NCBI RefSeq assembly: GCF_017994015.1
Contig: NZ_JAGOLP010000032.1
Coordinates: forward strand, 1 to 37,179
Reading direction: 5' to 3'
Source: Ferrovibrio sp.
Lineage (GTDB): Bacteria; Pseudomonadota; Alphaproteobacteria; Ferrovibrionales; Ferrovibrionaceae
DNA: 37,179 bases
Shown: in pieces, positions 8,965 through 15,091 of the stretch
Layout: the number at the start of each line of letters is the position of its first letter
Position numbering within the stretch: position 1 is the first letter of the stretch
The notes under the pieces: model-generated
The model's database searches: none
What the model was told of the DNA's origin: nothing
The model's input: only the letters and a program-made list of their open reading frames with translations
Position numbers and translations under genes: made by a program

Positions 8965-9189
8965 TCACGCCGGATGCTGGATATTAAAAATAAAAACCCC
9001 GCCGGCTTCGCTGCTATCGAGCAATTTATAACCCGCCGCCTCGCACAAAGCAGGAATATCAGCCTGTGTCGCCGGATCGGTCGCCTCCACCCGCAGGCTG
9101 GCGCCCTTGGCCACATCCCGCATCGCCTTCTTGGTGCGCAACACCGGCAACGGGCAGGTCAGCCCGCGCAAATCCAACACCTGGCTCAT
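8965..9189 (-). CDS. TusA-family sulfurtransferase (sulfur carrier)
   Basis: A 74-residue protein with the TusA/SirA hallmark LTCPLPVLRTKKAM; Cys12 of the CPxP motif is the persulfide-carrying residue. Length and fold pattern match the family, which passes sulfane sulfur between partner proteins in the cytoplasm. The ATG at 9189 is chosen over an upstream in-frame extension because it has AGGGG nearby and starts in the canonical family position. It is transcribed divergently from a YeeE/YedE transporter. Such pairs are the known arrangement for thiosulfate uptake (TsuA with its TusA-like partner), so relay of imported sulfur is the likely job. Confidence 0.93.
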   Translation of the reverse strand: MSQVLDLRGLTCPLPVLRTKKAMRDVAKGASLRVEATDPATQADIPALCEAAGYKLLDSSEAGGVFIFNIQHPA

Positions 9190-9223
9190 CTCAGCGCCCC
9201 TTACCTTCACTTTTGCACGGTAG

Positions 9224-9252
9224 TTTATATAATTGCCATATCGGTTTTTGAA
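9224..9252 (-). promoter_or_regulatory. Predicted promoter of the tusA-like gene
   Basis: Read on the minus strand: TTCAAA (9252-9247), a 17-nt spacer and TATAAA (9229-9224), giving a leader of about 28 nt. The AT-rich core (TTTATATAATT on the plus strand) is shared with the divergent transporter gene, so both directions are probably co-regulated. I saw no recognised operator. Confidence 0.5.
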
Positions 9253-9296
9253 GCCCCGCCCGGACATGTGGGCCAGGCAAGCTGGAGCAGGCCGCG

Positions 9297-10397
9297 ATGA
9301 ATGAACTACCGGTTGCGGCTGTGGTGAATGGCGGCGGATTGCTGCTCGGGCTGGCTTTCGGCGCCCTGGTGCAGCGGACCAATTTCTGCACCATGGGGGC
9401 GATCAGCGACCTGGTGCTGATGGGTGACGCCAGCCGGTTGCGCGCCTGGCTGCTGGCCGCCGGCATTGCCATCCTGGGCAGCCAGGGCTTGCATATGAGC
9501 GGCCAGGTTGATCTTGGCGCCGCCATCTATGCCACGCCCAATCTGGGCTGGCTCGGCGCGCTGCTTGGCGGCGCAGCGTTTGGCTTCGGCATGGTGCAGG
9601 CCGGCGGCTGCGGCAGCCGCAGCCTGGTGCGGCTCGGCGCCGGCAATCTCAAATCCCTGGTTGCCCTGCTGGTGCTGGGCATCACCGCCTATGCCACCTT
9701 GCGCGGCCTGTTCGGCCCGGTGCGGCAATGGCTGGAAGGTATCAGCGCCATTGATCTCAAGGCTTTTGGCATCAGCAGCCAGGCCCTGCCGGTGCTGCTG
9801 GCCAAGGCCGGCTTGCCGGCCGAACCCGCTCGCGCCGCCCTGGCCCTGCTGCTCGGCACCGGCCTGGCCGGCTACGCCCTGGCCGATGCCGGCTTTCGCG
9901 CCAAGCCGCGGCTGGTGCTGTCCGGCATTGGCGTCGGGCTGATCGTGGTGGCCGGCTGGGCCATCACCGGCATTCTCGGCCGCGATGATTTTGACCCGAC
10001 GCCGCTGGCCTCGGTCACCTTCGTCGCCCCCATCGGCGACAGCCTGGTCTATCTGATGACCTTCACCGGCGCGGCCCTGACTTTCGGCATCAGCAGTGTC
10101 GGCGGCATGATCCTGGGCGCCTTCATCACCGCCAAGCTGGATGGCAGTTTCCGCATCGAAAGTTTCACCAGCCGCGATGATCTGATCGGCCATCTGCGCG
10201 GCGGCGCGCTGATGGGCATCGGCGGCGTGTTTGCGCTCGGTTGCAGCATCGGCCAGGGCCTCACCGGGCTATCCACCCTGGCGCTGAGCAGTTTCCTGGC
10301 GATTGCCGGCATCGCCTTCGGCGCCGTGCTGGCCTTGCGCACACTGGAAGAAGGCAGCATCGCCGCCGCCTGCCGCGTCATGTTTGGCGCGCGTTGA
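9297..10397 (+). CDS. YeeE/YedE family inner-membrane transporter, probable thiosulfate importer (TsuA-like)
   Basis: A 366-residue protein with about nine or ten hydrophobic helices. Three conserved cysteines sit in the motifs that line the thiosulfate path in characterised YeeE proteins: Cys31 (TNFCTMG), Cys105 (GGCGSRS) and Cys316 (GCSIGQG). It would bring thiosulfate, or a related sulfur compound, across the inner membrane to the cytoplasmic TusA partner encoded divergently. GGAG lies about 10 nt before the ATG. The sulfur specificity is inferred from the family and the neighbour. Confidence 0.88.
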   Translation: MNELPVAAVVNGGGLLLGLAFGALVQRTNFCTMGAISDLVLMGDASRLRAWLLAAGIAILGSQGLHMSGQVDLGAAIYATPNLGWLGALLGGAAFGFGMVQAGGCGSRSLVRLGAGNLKSLVALLVLGITAYATLRGLFGPVRQWLEGISAIDLKAFGISSQALPVLLAKAGLPAEPARAALALLLGTGLAGYALADAGFRAKPRLVLSGIGVGLIVVAGWAITGILGRDDFDPTPLASVTFVAPIGDSLVYLMTFTGAALTFGISSVGGMILGAFITAKLDGSFRIESFTSRDDLIGHLRGGALMGIGGVFALGCSIGQGLTGLSTLALSSFLAIAGIAFGAVLALRTLEEGSIAAACRVMFGAR

Positions 10398-10504
10398 TTC
10401 AGCTGCTGTTTCCGCCAGTGGTGTTGTAATGATTATCCAGGCTCAAATGGTGAAAGGCTTCCACTCCGAACTGGATGAAGCTTCGGACTCAAGTCACTGT
10501 GTGT

Positions 10505-11299
10505 TTAGCCCCCGCTATTCCGATTGATTATTCGCGCACCCAATCTGCCTACTCCAATATTCTGAAAGAACTGTGACAAAACAGTAACTATTAAAAAAGC
10601 AATAGAATACATCAAAATGACTAAGCCACCAAATATAATATTGAAAAAAATATTTGATGAAATATTTTTCGCAGAATATCCAAAGCCAAAGTACAATAAA
10701 TGTAGGGTAGGCACGAGAATTGCTGCAATACAAAAAATCATGAATAAAACAACAATCCAATTATATTTTTCTTTTACGGTAATAACCGGCGAAATCATAA
10801 GAATTATAATAATATATGCCCATAAAAACTTTAAATTATTCTCAAAAAGTGGCAAATAAATGATTGAGCGATGCACTCTCACATCACTCAGAGATTGATA
10901 ATAATCTATAGCCGGAACATGACCTGCAAAAAAATTTAGAAAAGATAATGTTATCACATTCCACTCCCTCCAAAAATCATTCATAAAATGGAATAGAACT
11001 ACACTCAGCGTGCAATAAATAATCGGCAGGCCGTAAGTATATTTTATTACATTTGGAGAATATGAATATATATTTTTGCGATAAAATGAATAAATCAAAG
11101 CAATAAACCCAATAGAAGATGCCGGCAGCAACAATAGTAATGCATTGATGCTTTCTGTTGTGTTGTATGCTATGATACCGATCAAAACCAATCTCGCAAA
11201 ATAGGTATCAATCAGTAATTCATATTTTTTTAGCAGCGGGAGCGGTGGATCATGTATATTATACATGGAAATTTCTACTTTCAAAATCACCGCAAGCAT
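10505..11299 (-). CDS. Unknown AT-rich multi-pass membrane protein
   Basis: A 264-residue protein with about seven hydrophobic segments, rich in Ile, Phe, Tyr, Asn and Lys. I recognise no family. Composition is sharply unlike the surroundings: on the line 10561-10620 only 16 of 60 bases are G or C, against 45 of 60 at 9601-9660. This indicates recent acquisition. The ATG at 11299 has AGAGG 7 nt upstream; an ATG at 11266 (MYNIHDPPLP) is the alternative. Either way the gene overlaps the end of the HlyC-like gene (by 41 or 8 nt), so the two are probably translated together. A partnership with the acyltransferase is an inference from this overlap. Confidence 0.75.
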   Translation of the reverse strand: MLAVILKVEISMYNIHDPPLPLLKKYELLIDTYFARLVLIGIIAYNTTESINALLLLLPASSIGFIALIYSFYRKNIYSYSPNVIKYTYGLPIIYCTLSVVLFHFMNDFWREWNVITLSFLNFFAGHVPAIDYYQSLSDVRVHRSIIYLPLFENNLKFLWAYIIIILMISPVITVKEKYNWIVVLFMIFCIAAILVPTLHLLYFGFGYSAKNISSNIFFNIIFGGLVILMYSIAFLIVTVLSQFFQNIGVGRLGARIINRNSGG

Positions 11300-11729
11300 T
11301 CATTTCTTGACCTCTGAGAATTCTTATTTCCACCCCCTCGAAAACTGTCGCGCTGAGTATTACGAGCACTGCCTGGAGATCGTCCGCGGCCACCACAAAA
11401 TCAATCAACCACAATTGGCTGCCAGAGGCCCAATCGCCAGGCCGCAGCCGCAGATTGCCGGCTTCAAGGCGGGCATCCACGTCTTCGCTGACGCAGGCCC
11501 AACTGGCATAGGCAATCGGCGCCCCATTGCGGCACAGCAGCCTGTATTGGCCAAGCGCCACCGGCGGCATCACCAGCCATTCAAGATCAGAGAGAAACAG
11601 GAATTTGTGCAGATGAGAGTATGACAAGAAGGAAATAACCGCCCCGAGTGCATGATGGGAGTCTTCCTGGGATTGCAAATTAATCTCTGACACGGATAAT
11701 TCGCTGTTATTTTTAAGCCATATACACAC
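11259..11729 (-). CDS. Toxin-activating lysine acyltransferase homologue (HlyC/RtxC family)
   Basis: A 156-residue protein. The central region matches the HlyC family: QYRLLCRNGAPIAYASWACV, a polar turn, GDWASGSQLWLID. In E. coli HlyC the catalytic pair is His23 and Asp92; here His41 (SHLHKF) and Asp110 (LWLIDF) have the same 69-residue spacing. Characterised members transfer a fatty acyl group from acyl-ACP to internal lysines of RTX toxins in the cytoplasm before type I secretion. No RTX protein or type I exporter is in the window. Base composition is mixed, with AT-rich ends and a GC-richer core. The start is uncertain: a GTG at 11729 is used, with no strong Shine-Dalgarno site, and a GTG 11 codons later is possible. 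Confidence 0.82.
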   Translation of the reverse strand: MCIWLKNNSELSVSEINLQSQEDSHHALGAVISFLSYSHLHKFLFLSDLEWLVMPPVALGQYRLLCRNGAPIAYASWACVSEDVDARLEAGNLRLRPGDWASGSQLWLIDFVVAADDLQAVLVILSATVFEGVEIRILRGQEMNACGDFESRNFHV

Positions 11730-11756
11730 CAGAGTTTATTAGAACTCAGCGGATAA

Positions 11757-11785
11757 ACCATAAAAAAATTGAAAACGTGACGCAA
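11757..11785 (-). promoter_or_regulatory. Possible promoter of the HlyC-like / membrane protein pair
   Basis: On the minus strand TTGCGT (11785-11780), 17 nt, then TATGGT (11762-11757) are placed about 30 nt before the predicted GTG. Hexamer matches are modest (3/6 and 4/6) and the region is AT-rich, so chance is a real alternative. Confidence 0.3.
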
Positions 11786-11811
11786 GCGAATAAAAATACC
11801 AGGTGATTAAT

Positions 11812-11854
11812 CCCAGCATGGGATGGAGTAAATTTGTCAACATCACATGCTGGG
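11812..11854. repeat. Perfect 9-bp inverted repeat with 25-nt spacer
   Basis: CCCAGCATG (11812-11820) and CATGCTGGG (11846-11854) are perfect complements. The spacer contains a minus-strand TTGACA (11840-11835), but no -10 at a proper distance. It lies between the toxin-like gene and the HlyC-like gene, and could be an operator, a transcript hairpin ending the toxin mRNA, or an element end. Confidence 0.5.
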
Positions 11855-11971
11855 CCTAAACACATGGGCAATACAATAGTTTCGGCAGTTTTTGGGATGC
11901 AATCGCCTCAATTGCCAACCGGCGAGAGCGCTATACTTCCGACAGCGTTCAAGGCAAGTCAGCCGCCTTGG

Positions 11972-12655
11972 TCATTTGCCGCGTAGCAAAAAATCATCAA
12001 TGGCAGCAAGGCAACGCTGAGGGGCGTCCTGCAATAGGGCCTGTCCCGTAGTTGTTGGATTCACATCGTTCAGCACATTCGCTTCATAATCCGCCTGCAT
12101 CGTCGCAATGCGGTCTCGAAGGCGTGGCAGATTGTCCAGATTAACAGCAAAAGCTTGATTTGCCGCCGCGGGCAACAGTTGAGCGATTGCTCCAAGATCA
12201 AAAACATCGCGGCGCTTAAACTGGCTCGAACGGTAGCGAATTTTCTTAGCGAGAATTTCCGCCGGCGTTTCAAGTTTGACAATCCAATGCTTGAACGGCC
12301 AATCGGTCGTTGGCGCCTCGGTCATAAACTTTGAAATGAGGATATCGATTTCACCAAGCTCAGGTCCAAGCTCAAGCTTGAGGTAGTTACCGGGAAATTG
12401 CCAGGAGCCGTGATGCGCCGCGATTAATGCTTTTACGGCTGGATTCTTGTTGGGATTATAGTAATCGAAGACATCGGCCGACCGATAGAATAGGTCGATG
12501 TCATAGCTGATCCGATGATTGATATGGACCGCCAGCGCCGTGCCACCACCGAACGAGAATGGCAGATGGTCTTCTAAGCCTGCTTCAATCTTTAGGATAG
12601 ATTCAAGCAGCTGCTGCCAGACGCTCGCGTGCCATTTCACGGATCCAATCGGCAT
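11972..12655 (-). CDS. AbiEii/AbiGii-type nucleotidyltransferase toxin
   Basis: A 227-residue protein with the polymerase-beta-like nucleotidyltransferase signature: GGGTALAVHINHR (Gly36-38), then ISYDIDLF with the metal-binding Asp52 and Asp54. A Lys-rich helix follows (KKIRYRSSQFKRRDVFDLG, residues 137-155) that resembles the conserved second half of AbiEii. Known members add nucleotides to tRNA or other targets and arrest growth, serving in toxin-antitoxin and phage-abortive systems. The start at 12655 overlaps the upstream gene by 53 nt, giving strong translational coupling. The partner is not a classical AbiEi winged-helix antitoxin. Confidence 0.82.
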   Translation of the reverse strand: MPIGSVKWHASVWQQLLESILKIEAGLEDHLPFSFGGGTALAVHINHRISYDIDLFYRSADVFDYYNPNKNPAVKALIAAHHGSWQFPGNYLKLELGPELGEIDILISKFMTEAPTTDWPFKHWIVKLETPAEILAKKIRYRSSQFKRRDVFDLGAIAQLLPAAANQAFAVNLDNLPRLRDRIATMQADYEANVLNDVNPTTTGQALLQDAPQRCLAAIDDFLLRGK

Positions 12656-13043
12656 GAGGGGCTTGCTCCAAATTCCAAAGCTTCTGGCTCGCTGCCAGTA
12701 ATGGAAAATCCACGATGCCGCCCAGAACTATGTCATGAATTGTCTCGGGCGCCACTTCAGTGAAAAAGGCCTCCACATGTGGGCGCCATTGCTCCTGTTC
12801 TGGCTCGATTAAGGCTTGCAGGAATGTCGCAGCATTAATGGGCTTGGGCCGCGGTACATTGATCGTGACCAGGGCACGCTGAAACGCCCCGCCCCCATCA
12901 ACCAACTGACTGATCCGCTTTTGCAACGCTAAAACACGCCCCTCCTCAGGCGAGAGCAAAATATCCCGCCGCACAAAACCTGCTTCCCGCTTCTTGCTGC
13001 GGTAACGCCGCATCCGGGCTGTAATAGTGCGATCCTTAGCCAT
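12603..13043 (-). CDS. Putative antitoxin/repressor paired with the AbiEii-like toxin
   Basis: A 146-residue protein. The N-terminus (TARMRRYRSKKREAGFVRRD, then ILLSPEEGRVLALQKR) has the basic strand followed by helices expected of a ribbon-helix-helix DNA-binding protein. The rest is an acidic/hydrophobic helical domain that could bind the toxin. The frame stays open upstream to 13259, but the ATG at 13043 is favoured: the protein begins MAKDR in the typical repressor style and a promoter with a palindromic operator ends just before it. No Shine-Dalgarno site is visible, consistent with a leaderless transcript. The antitoxin role is inferred from position, overlap and predicted DNA binding. 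Confidence 0.7.
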   Translation of the reverse strand: MAKDRTITARMRRYRSKKREAGFVRRDILLSPEEGRVLALQKRISQLVDGGGAFQRALVTINVPRPKPINAATFLQALIEPEQEQWRPHVEAFFTEVAPETIHDIVLGGIVDFPLLAASQKLWNLEQAPHADWIREMARERLAAAA

Positions 13044-13049
13044 ATAGAC

Positions 13050-13079
13050 TGTATACCGGTATACGTATGTTTTGATCAA
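13050..13079 (-). promoter_or_regulatory. Toxin-antitoxin promoter with palindromic operator
   Basis: On the minus strand TTGATC (13079-13074), 18 nt, then TATACA (13055-13050) lie just upstream of the antitoxin ATG. The perfect 14-bp palindrome GTATACCGGTATAC (13051-13064) covers the -10 region and is a natural autoregulatory operator. The predicted transcription start falls within a few bases of the ATG, so the mRNA may be leaderless. Confidence 0.6.
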
Positions 13080-13157
13080 GGGTAATTTTAATTTCATAAT
13101 ATCAACGCCAGCATGCTGCGCGCCGCGATTACGCGGCTGACGAAAGCGCGAACATAG

Positions 13158-13238
13158 CGGGTTGATCGTATCAACATCGCAGATGCGGTTTGCACCCTGA
13201 TGCTGGCGGCGTTTATCCTGGCCGCACACGACAATTGA
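13158..13238 (+). pseudogene. Possible 3' remnant of a disrupted gene
   Basis: A 26-codon open stretch starts right after a TAG and ends in TGA. It contains TLMLAAFILAAHDN, which reads like a protein C-terminus with host-like codons, and a terminator-like hairpin follows 10 nt later. It may be the tail of a gene truncated when the island arrived. It also contains GTTGATCGTATCAAC (13161-13175), a perfect inverted repeat, so a regulatory explanation is possible. Confidence 0.25.
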
Positions 13239-13248
13239 AGCCGCTTGA

Positions 13249-13272
13249 AGCGCCCGCATTTTTCCGGGCGCT
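13249..13272 (+). terminator. Hairpin, probable terminator
   Basis: AGCGCCCG (13249-13256) and CGGGCGCT (13265-13272) form a perfect 8-bp GC-rich stem with an 8-nt loop, followed on the plus strand by GCCGTGATTATTTTTC. It lies before the methyltransferase gene and after no intact plus-strand gene. Confidence 0.5.
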
Positions 13273-13318
13273 GCCGTGATTATTTTTCAAACACACCAAC
13301 ACAAGAAAGGGGAAAACC

Positions 13319-14275
13319 ATGCCGGACAGCCAGGAGGATTTTTCATCCACCAATCAGAGCAAGGCGGATTTCAGCAGCATCTATGTGCAGCCCGATCCAC
13401 GCAGCTATTTCCGCATCCTTGGTGGCCTGGGCTATGCCATCCCGCATCTGGCGCGGCCGATTTTTGACCAGGTGATCGAGGCCCGGCAGCGCGCCAAGGG
13501 CGGCCCGATCACGGTGCTGGATCTGGGCTGCTCCTACGGCATCAATGCCATCCTGATGAAATACGCGCTGAGCTATGACCAATTGGTGGAGCGTTATGAT
13601 GCGCTGGCGCAGCAGACACTGACATCAAGCGAGTTATTGCAACTCGACAAACATTTCCTCGCCGCCTGGCCGCGCAAGCGCGATATCCGCGTGATTGGCC
13701 TGGATGTTTCGCGCCAGGCGGTGGGTTATGCCGAAGCCTGCGGTGCGCTGGATATCGGCATTGTGGCCGATCTGGAAAACGATCCGGTGCCGGCCTGGGC
13801 GCTGCCTGAACTGGCCAAGGTGGACCTGATCGTTTCCACCGGCTGTGTTGGCTATGTCACCAGCAAGAGCTTTGAGAAACTGGTGGCTTGCAGCGCGCAG
13901 GCGCCGTGGGTCGGCTCGTTTGTGCTGCGCATGTTTGACTATGCCGGCATTAGCCACACTCTGCGCGGCCATGGCCTGCAAACCGAAAAATTCGAGGGTG
14001 CCAGTTTTGTGCAGCGCCGCTTCCGCGACGAAGAAGAAATGCGTGGCACGCTGGACGCTCTGGCACGGCGCGGCATCAGCCCGGCGGCCAAGGAAGCCGA
14101 TGGCCTGTTCCATGCCGAATTCTTCTGCTCACGCCCACCGGCCATCTGCGCCGCCGAACCGGTGCAGAAACTGGTATCGGTCAGCAGCGGGGTGAACCGC
14201 AGTTATGGCCGCCGCCCGCGCCCGAATTCGAGTGCGCGTTCAGCCAAGGCAGCATCCCGCGCCCTGGCTTCCTGA
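13319..14275 (+). CDS. Class I SAM-dependent methyltransferase
   Basis: A 318-residue cytoplasmic protein. The Rossmann motif I is VLDLGCSYGIN (about residues 65-75) and motif II is VIGLDVS. A VDLIVSTGCVGYVT stretch fits the motif IV strand and turn. The N-terminal 60 residues (SIYVQPDPRSYFRILGG) form a family-specific cap and the C-terminus is a basic, Ser/Ala-rich tail. The substrate is unknown. AAAGGGG lies before the ATG. It stands alone between the foreign island and the tungstate operon and ends at a long perfect hairpin. Confidence 0.85.
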   Translation: MPDSQEDFSSTNQSKADFSSIYVQPDPRSYFRILGGLGYAIPHLARPIFDQVIEARQRAKGGPITVLDLGCSYGINAILMKYALSYDQLVERYDALAQQTLTSSELLQLDKHFLAAWPRKRDIRVIGLDVSRQAVGYAEACGALDIGIVADLENDPVPAWALPELAKVDLIVSTGCVGYVTSKSFEKLVACSAQAPWVGSFVLRMFDYAGISHTLRGHGLQTEKFEGASFVQRRFRDEEEMRGTLDALARRGISPAAKEADGLFHAEFFCSRPPAICAAEPVQKLVSVSSGVNRSYGRRPRPNSSARSAKAASRALAS

Positions 14276-14285
14276 CCGCCCACCG

Positions 14286-14319
14286 GATTTTGGCAACAAA
14301 GTAATTTGTTGCCAAAATC
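14286..14319. terminator. Perfect 15-bp stem-loop
   Basis: GATTTTGGCAACAAA (14286-14300), GTAA loop, TTTGTTGCCAAAATC (14305-14319). It begins 10 nt after the methyltransferase stop and ends 26 nt before the next predicted -35. Termination is likely, though the T-run is weak (ACTTTATTT); an operator role for the oxyanion operon is an alternative. Confidence 0.65.
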
Positions 14320-14345
14320 ACTTTATTTATCAATCAGTTATTCGG

Positions 14346-14373
14346 TTGAAGCGGCGCCTTACTTTCGTATAGT
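14346..14373 (+). promoter_or_regulatory. Predicted promoter of the tup/oxyanion operon
   Basis: TTGAAG (14346-14351), 16 nt, TATAGT (14368-14373). The ATG of the first gene is at 14382, only 8 nt after the -10, and no Shine-Dalgarno site precedes it, so the transcript may be leaderless. No ModE-like site was recognised. Confidence 0.6.
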
Positions 14374-14381
14374 CATGGCGC

Positions 14382-15089
14382 ATGAACACGGTTGGCGAAG
14401 CCTTCACCCTGGCGCTCAAGATGATGTGGCAGCTTGATGCCGAGCTGCTGCGCATTGTCTGGCTGTCACTGCGGGTCAGCCTCACCGCCGTGCTGGTGGG
14501 CAGCCTGATCGGCCTGCCCTTAGGCGCCCTGCTCGCCCTCACCCGCTTTCCAGGCCGCAATGCCTGCATTGTGGTGCTGAATGCCTGTATGGGCCTGCCG
14601 CCGGTGGTGGTGGGATTGATCGTCTACCTGATCCTGTCGCGCTCCGGCCCGCTGGGCCAGCTTGGCTGGCTGTTCAGCCCGGCCGGCATGGTGGTGGCGC
14701 AGGTGGTGCTGATCACGCCGATTGTGGCTGCCCTGTCGCGCCAGATCATCGCCGATCTGTGGCGCGAATATGAAGAGCAGTTGCGCTCGCTTGGCCTCAC
14801 GCCGCTCAAGGCCATTGCCACCTTGCTGTGGGATGGCCGCTACAGCCTGTCCACCGCCGTGCTGGCCGGTTTTGGCCGCGCCATTGCCGAGGTGGGCGCC
14901 ATCATCATCGTGGGCGGCAATATCGCCGGCATCACCCGCACCATGACCACCGCCATCTCGCTGGAAACCAGCCGTGGCGACCTGGCCCTGGCGATGGCGC
15001 TGGGCATTGTGCTGCTCAGCATCGCCATCGGCATCAATGCTGCCGCCACCACGCTGGGCAGCGCAGCGCAGCGGGCGCAGGGCGGTTGA
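14382..15089 (+). CDS. tupB: Tungstate-type ABC transporter permease (TupB-like)
   Basis: A 235-residue inner-membrane permease with about five or six helices and the cytoplasmic EAA-type loop (YEEQLRSLGLTPLKAI). Length and pattern (TFMGLPPVV-like NACMGLPPVVVGLIVYL, then GRAIAEVGAIIIVGGNI) fit TupB, the channel subunit for high-affinity tungstate import. Assignment rests on the ATPase and binding protein that follow directly. It is the first gene of a run of closely packed plus-strand genes extending to 21722. Confidence 0.88.
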   Translation: MNTVGEAFTLALKMMWQLDAELLRIVWLSLRVSLTAVLVGSLIGLPLGALLALTRFPGRNACIVVLNACMGLPPVVVGLIVYLILSRSGPLGQLGWLFSPAGMVVAQVVLITPIVAALSRQIIADLWREYEEQLRSLGLTPLKAIATLLWDGRYSLSTAVLAGFGRAIAEVGAIIIVGGNIAGITRTMTTAISLETSRGDLALAMALGIVLLSIAIGINAAATTLGSAAQRAQGG

Positions 15090-15091
15090 CC

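Noticed and set aside
10465..10487. TCCGAA/TTCGGA inverted repeat downstream of the YeeE-like gene
   Set aside because: Only 6 bp with an 11-nt loop and no T-run; not convincing as a terminator.
11570..11785. 71-codon AT-rich minus-strand frame overlapping the HlyC-like gene start
   Set aside because: Out of frame with the conserved protein, Cys-rich and low-complexity, with no plausible start signal.
13044..13259. N-terminal extension of the antitoxin candidate
   Set aside because: The frame is open but the promoter and palindrome lie inside it. The translated extension looks like noise (Arg/Gln/Cys mix).
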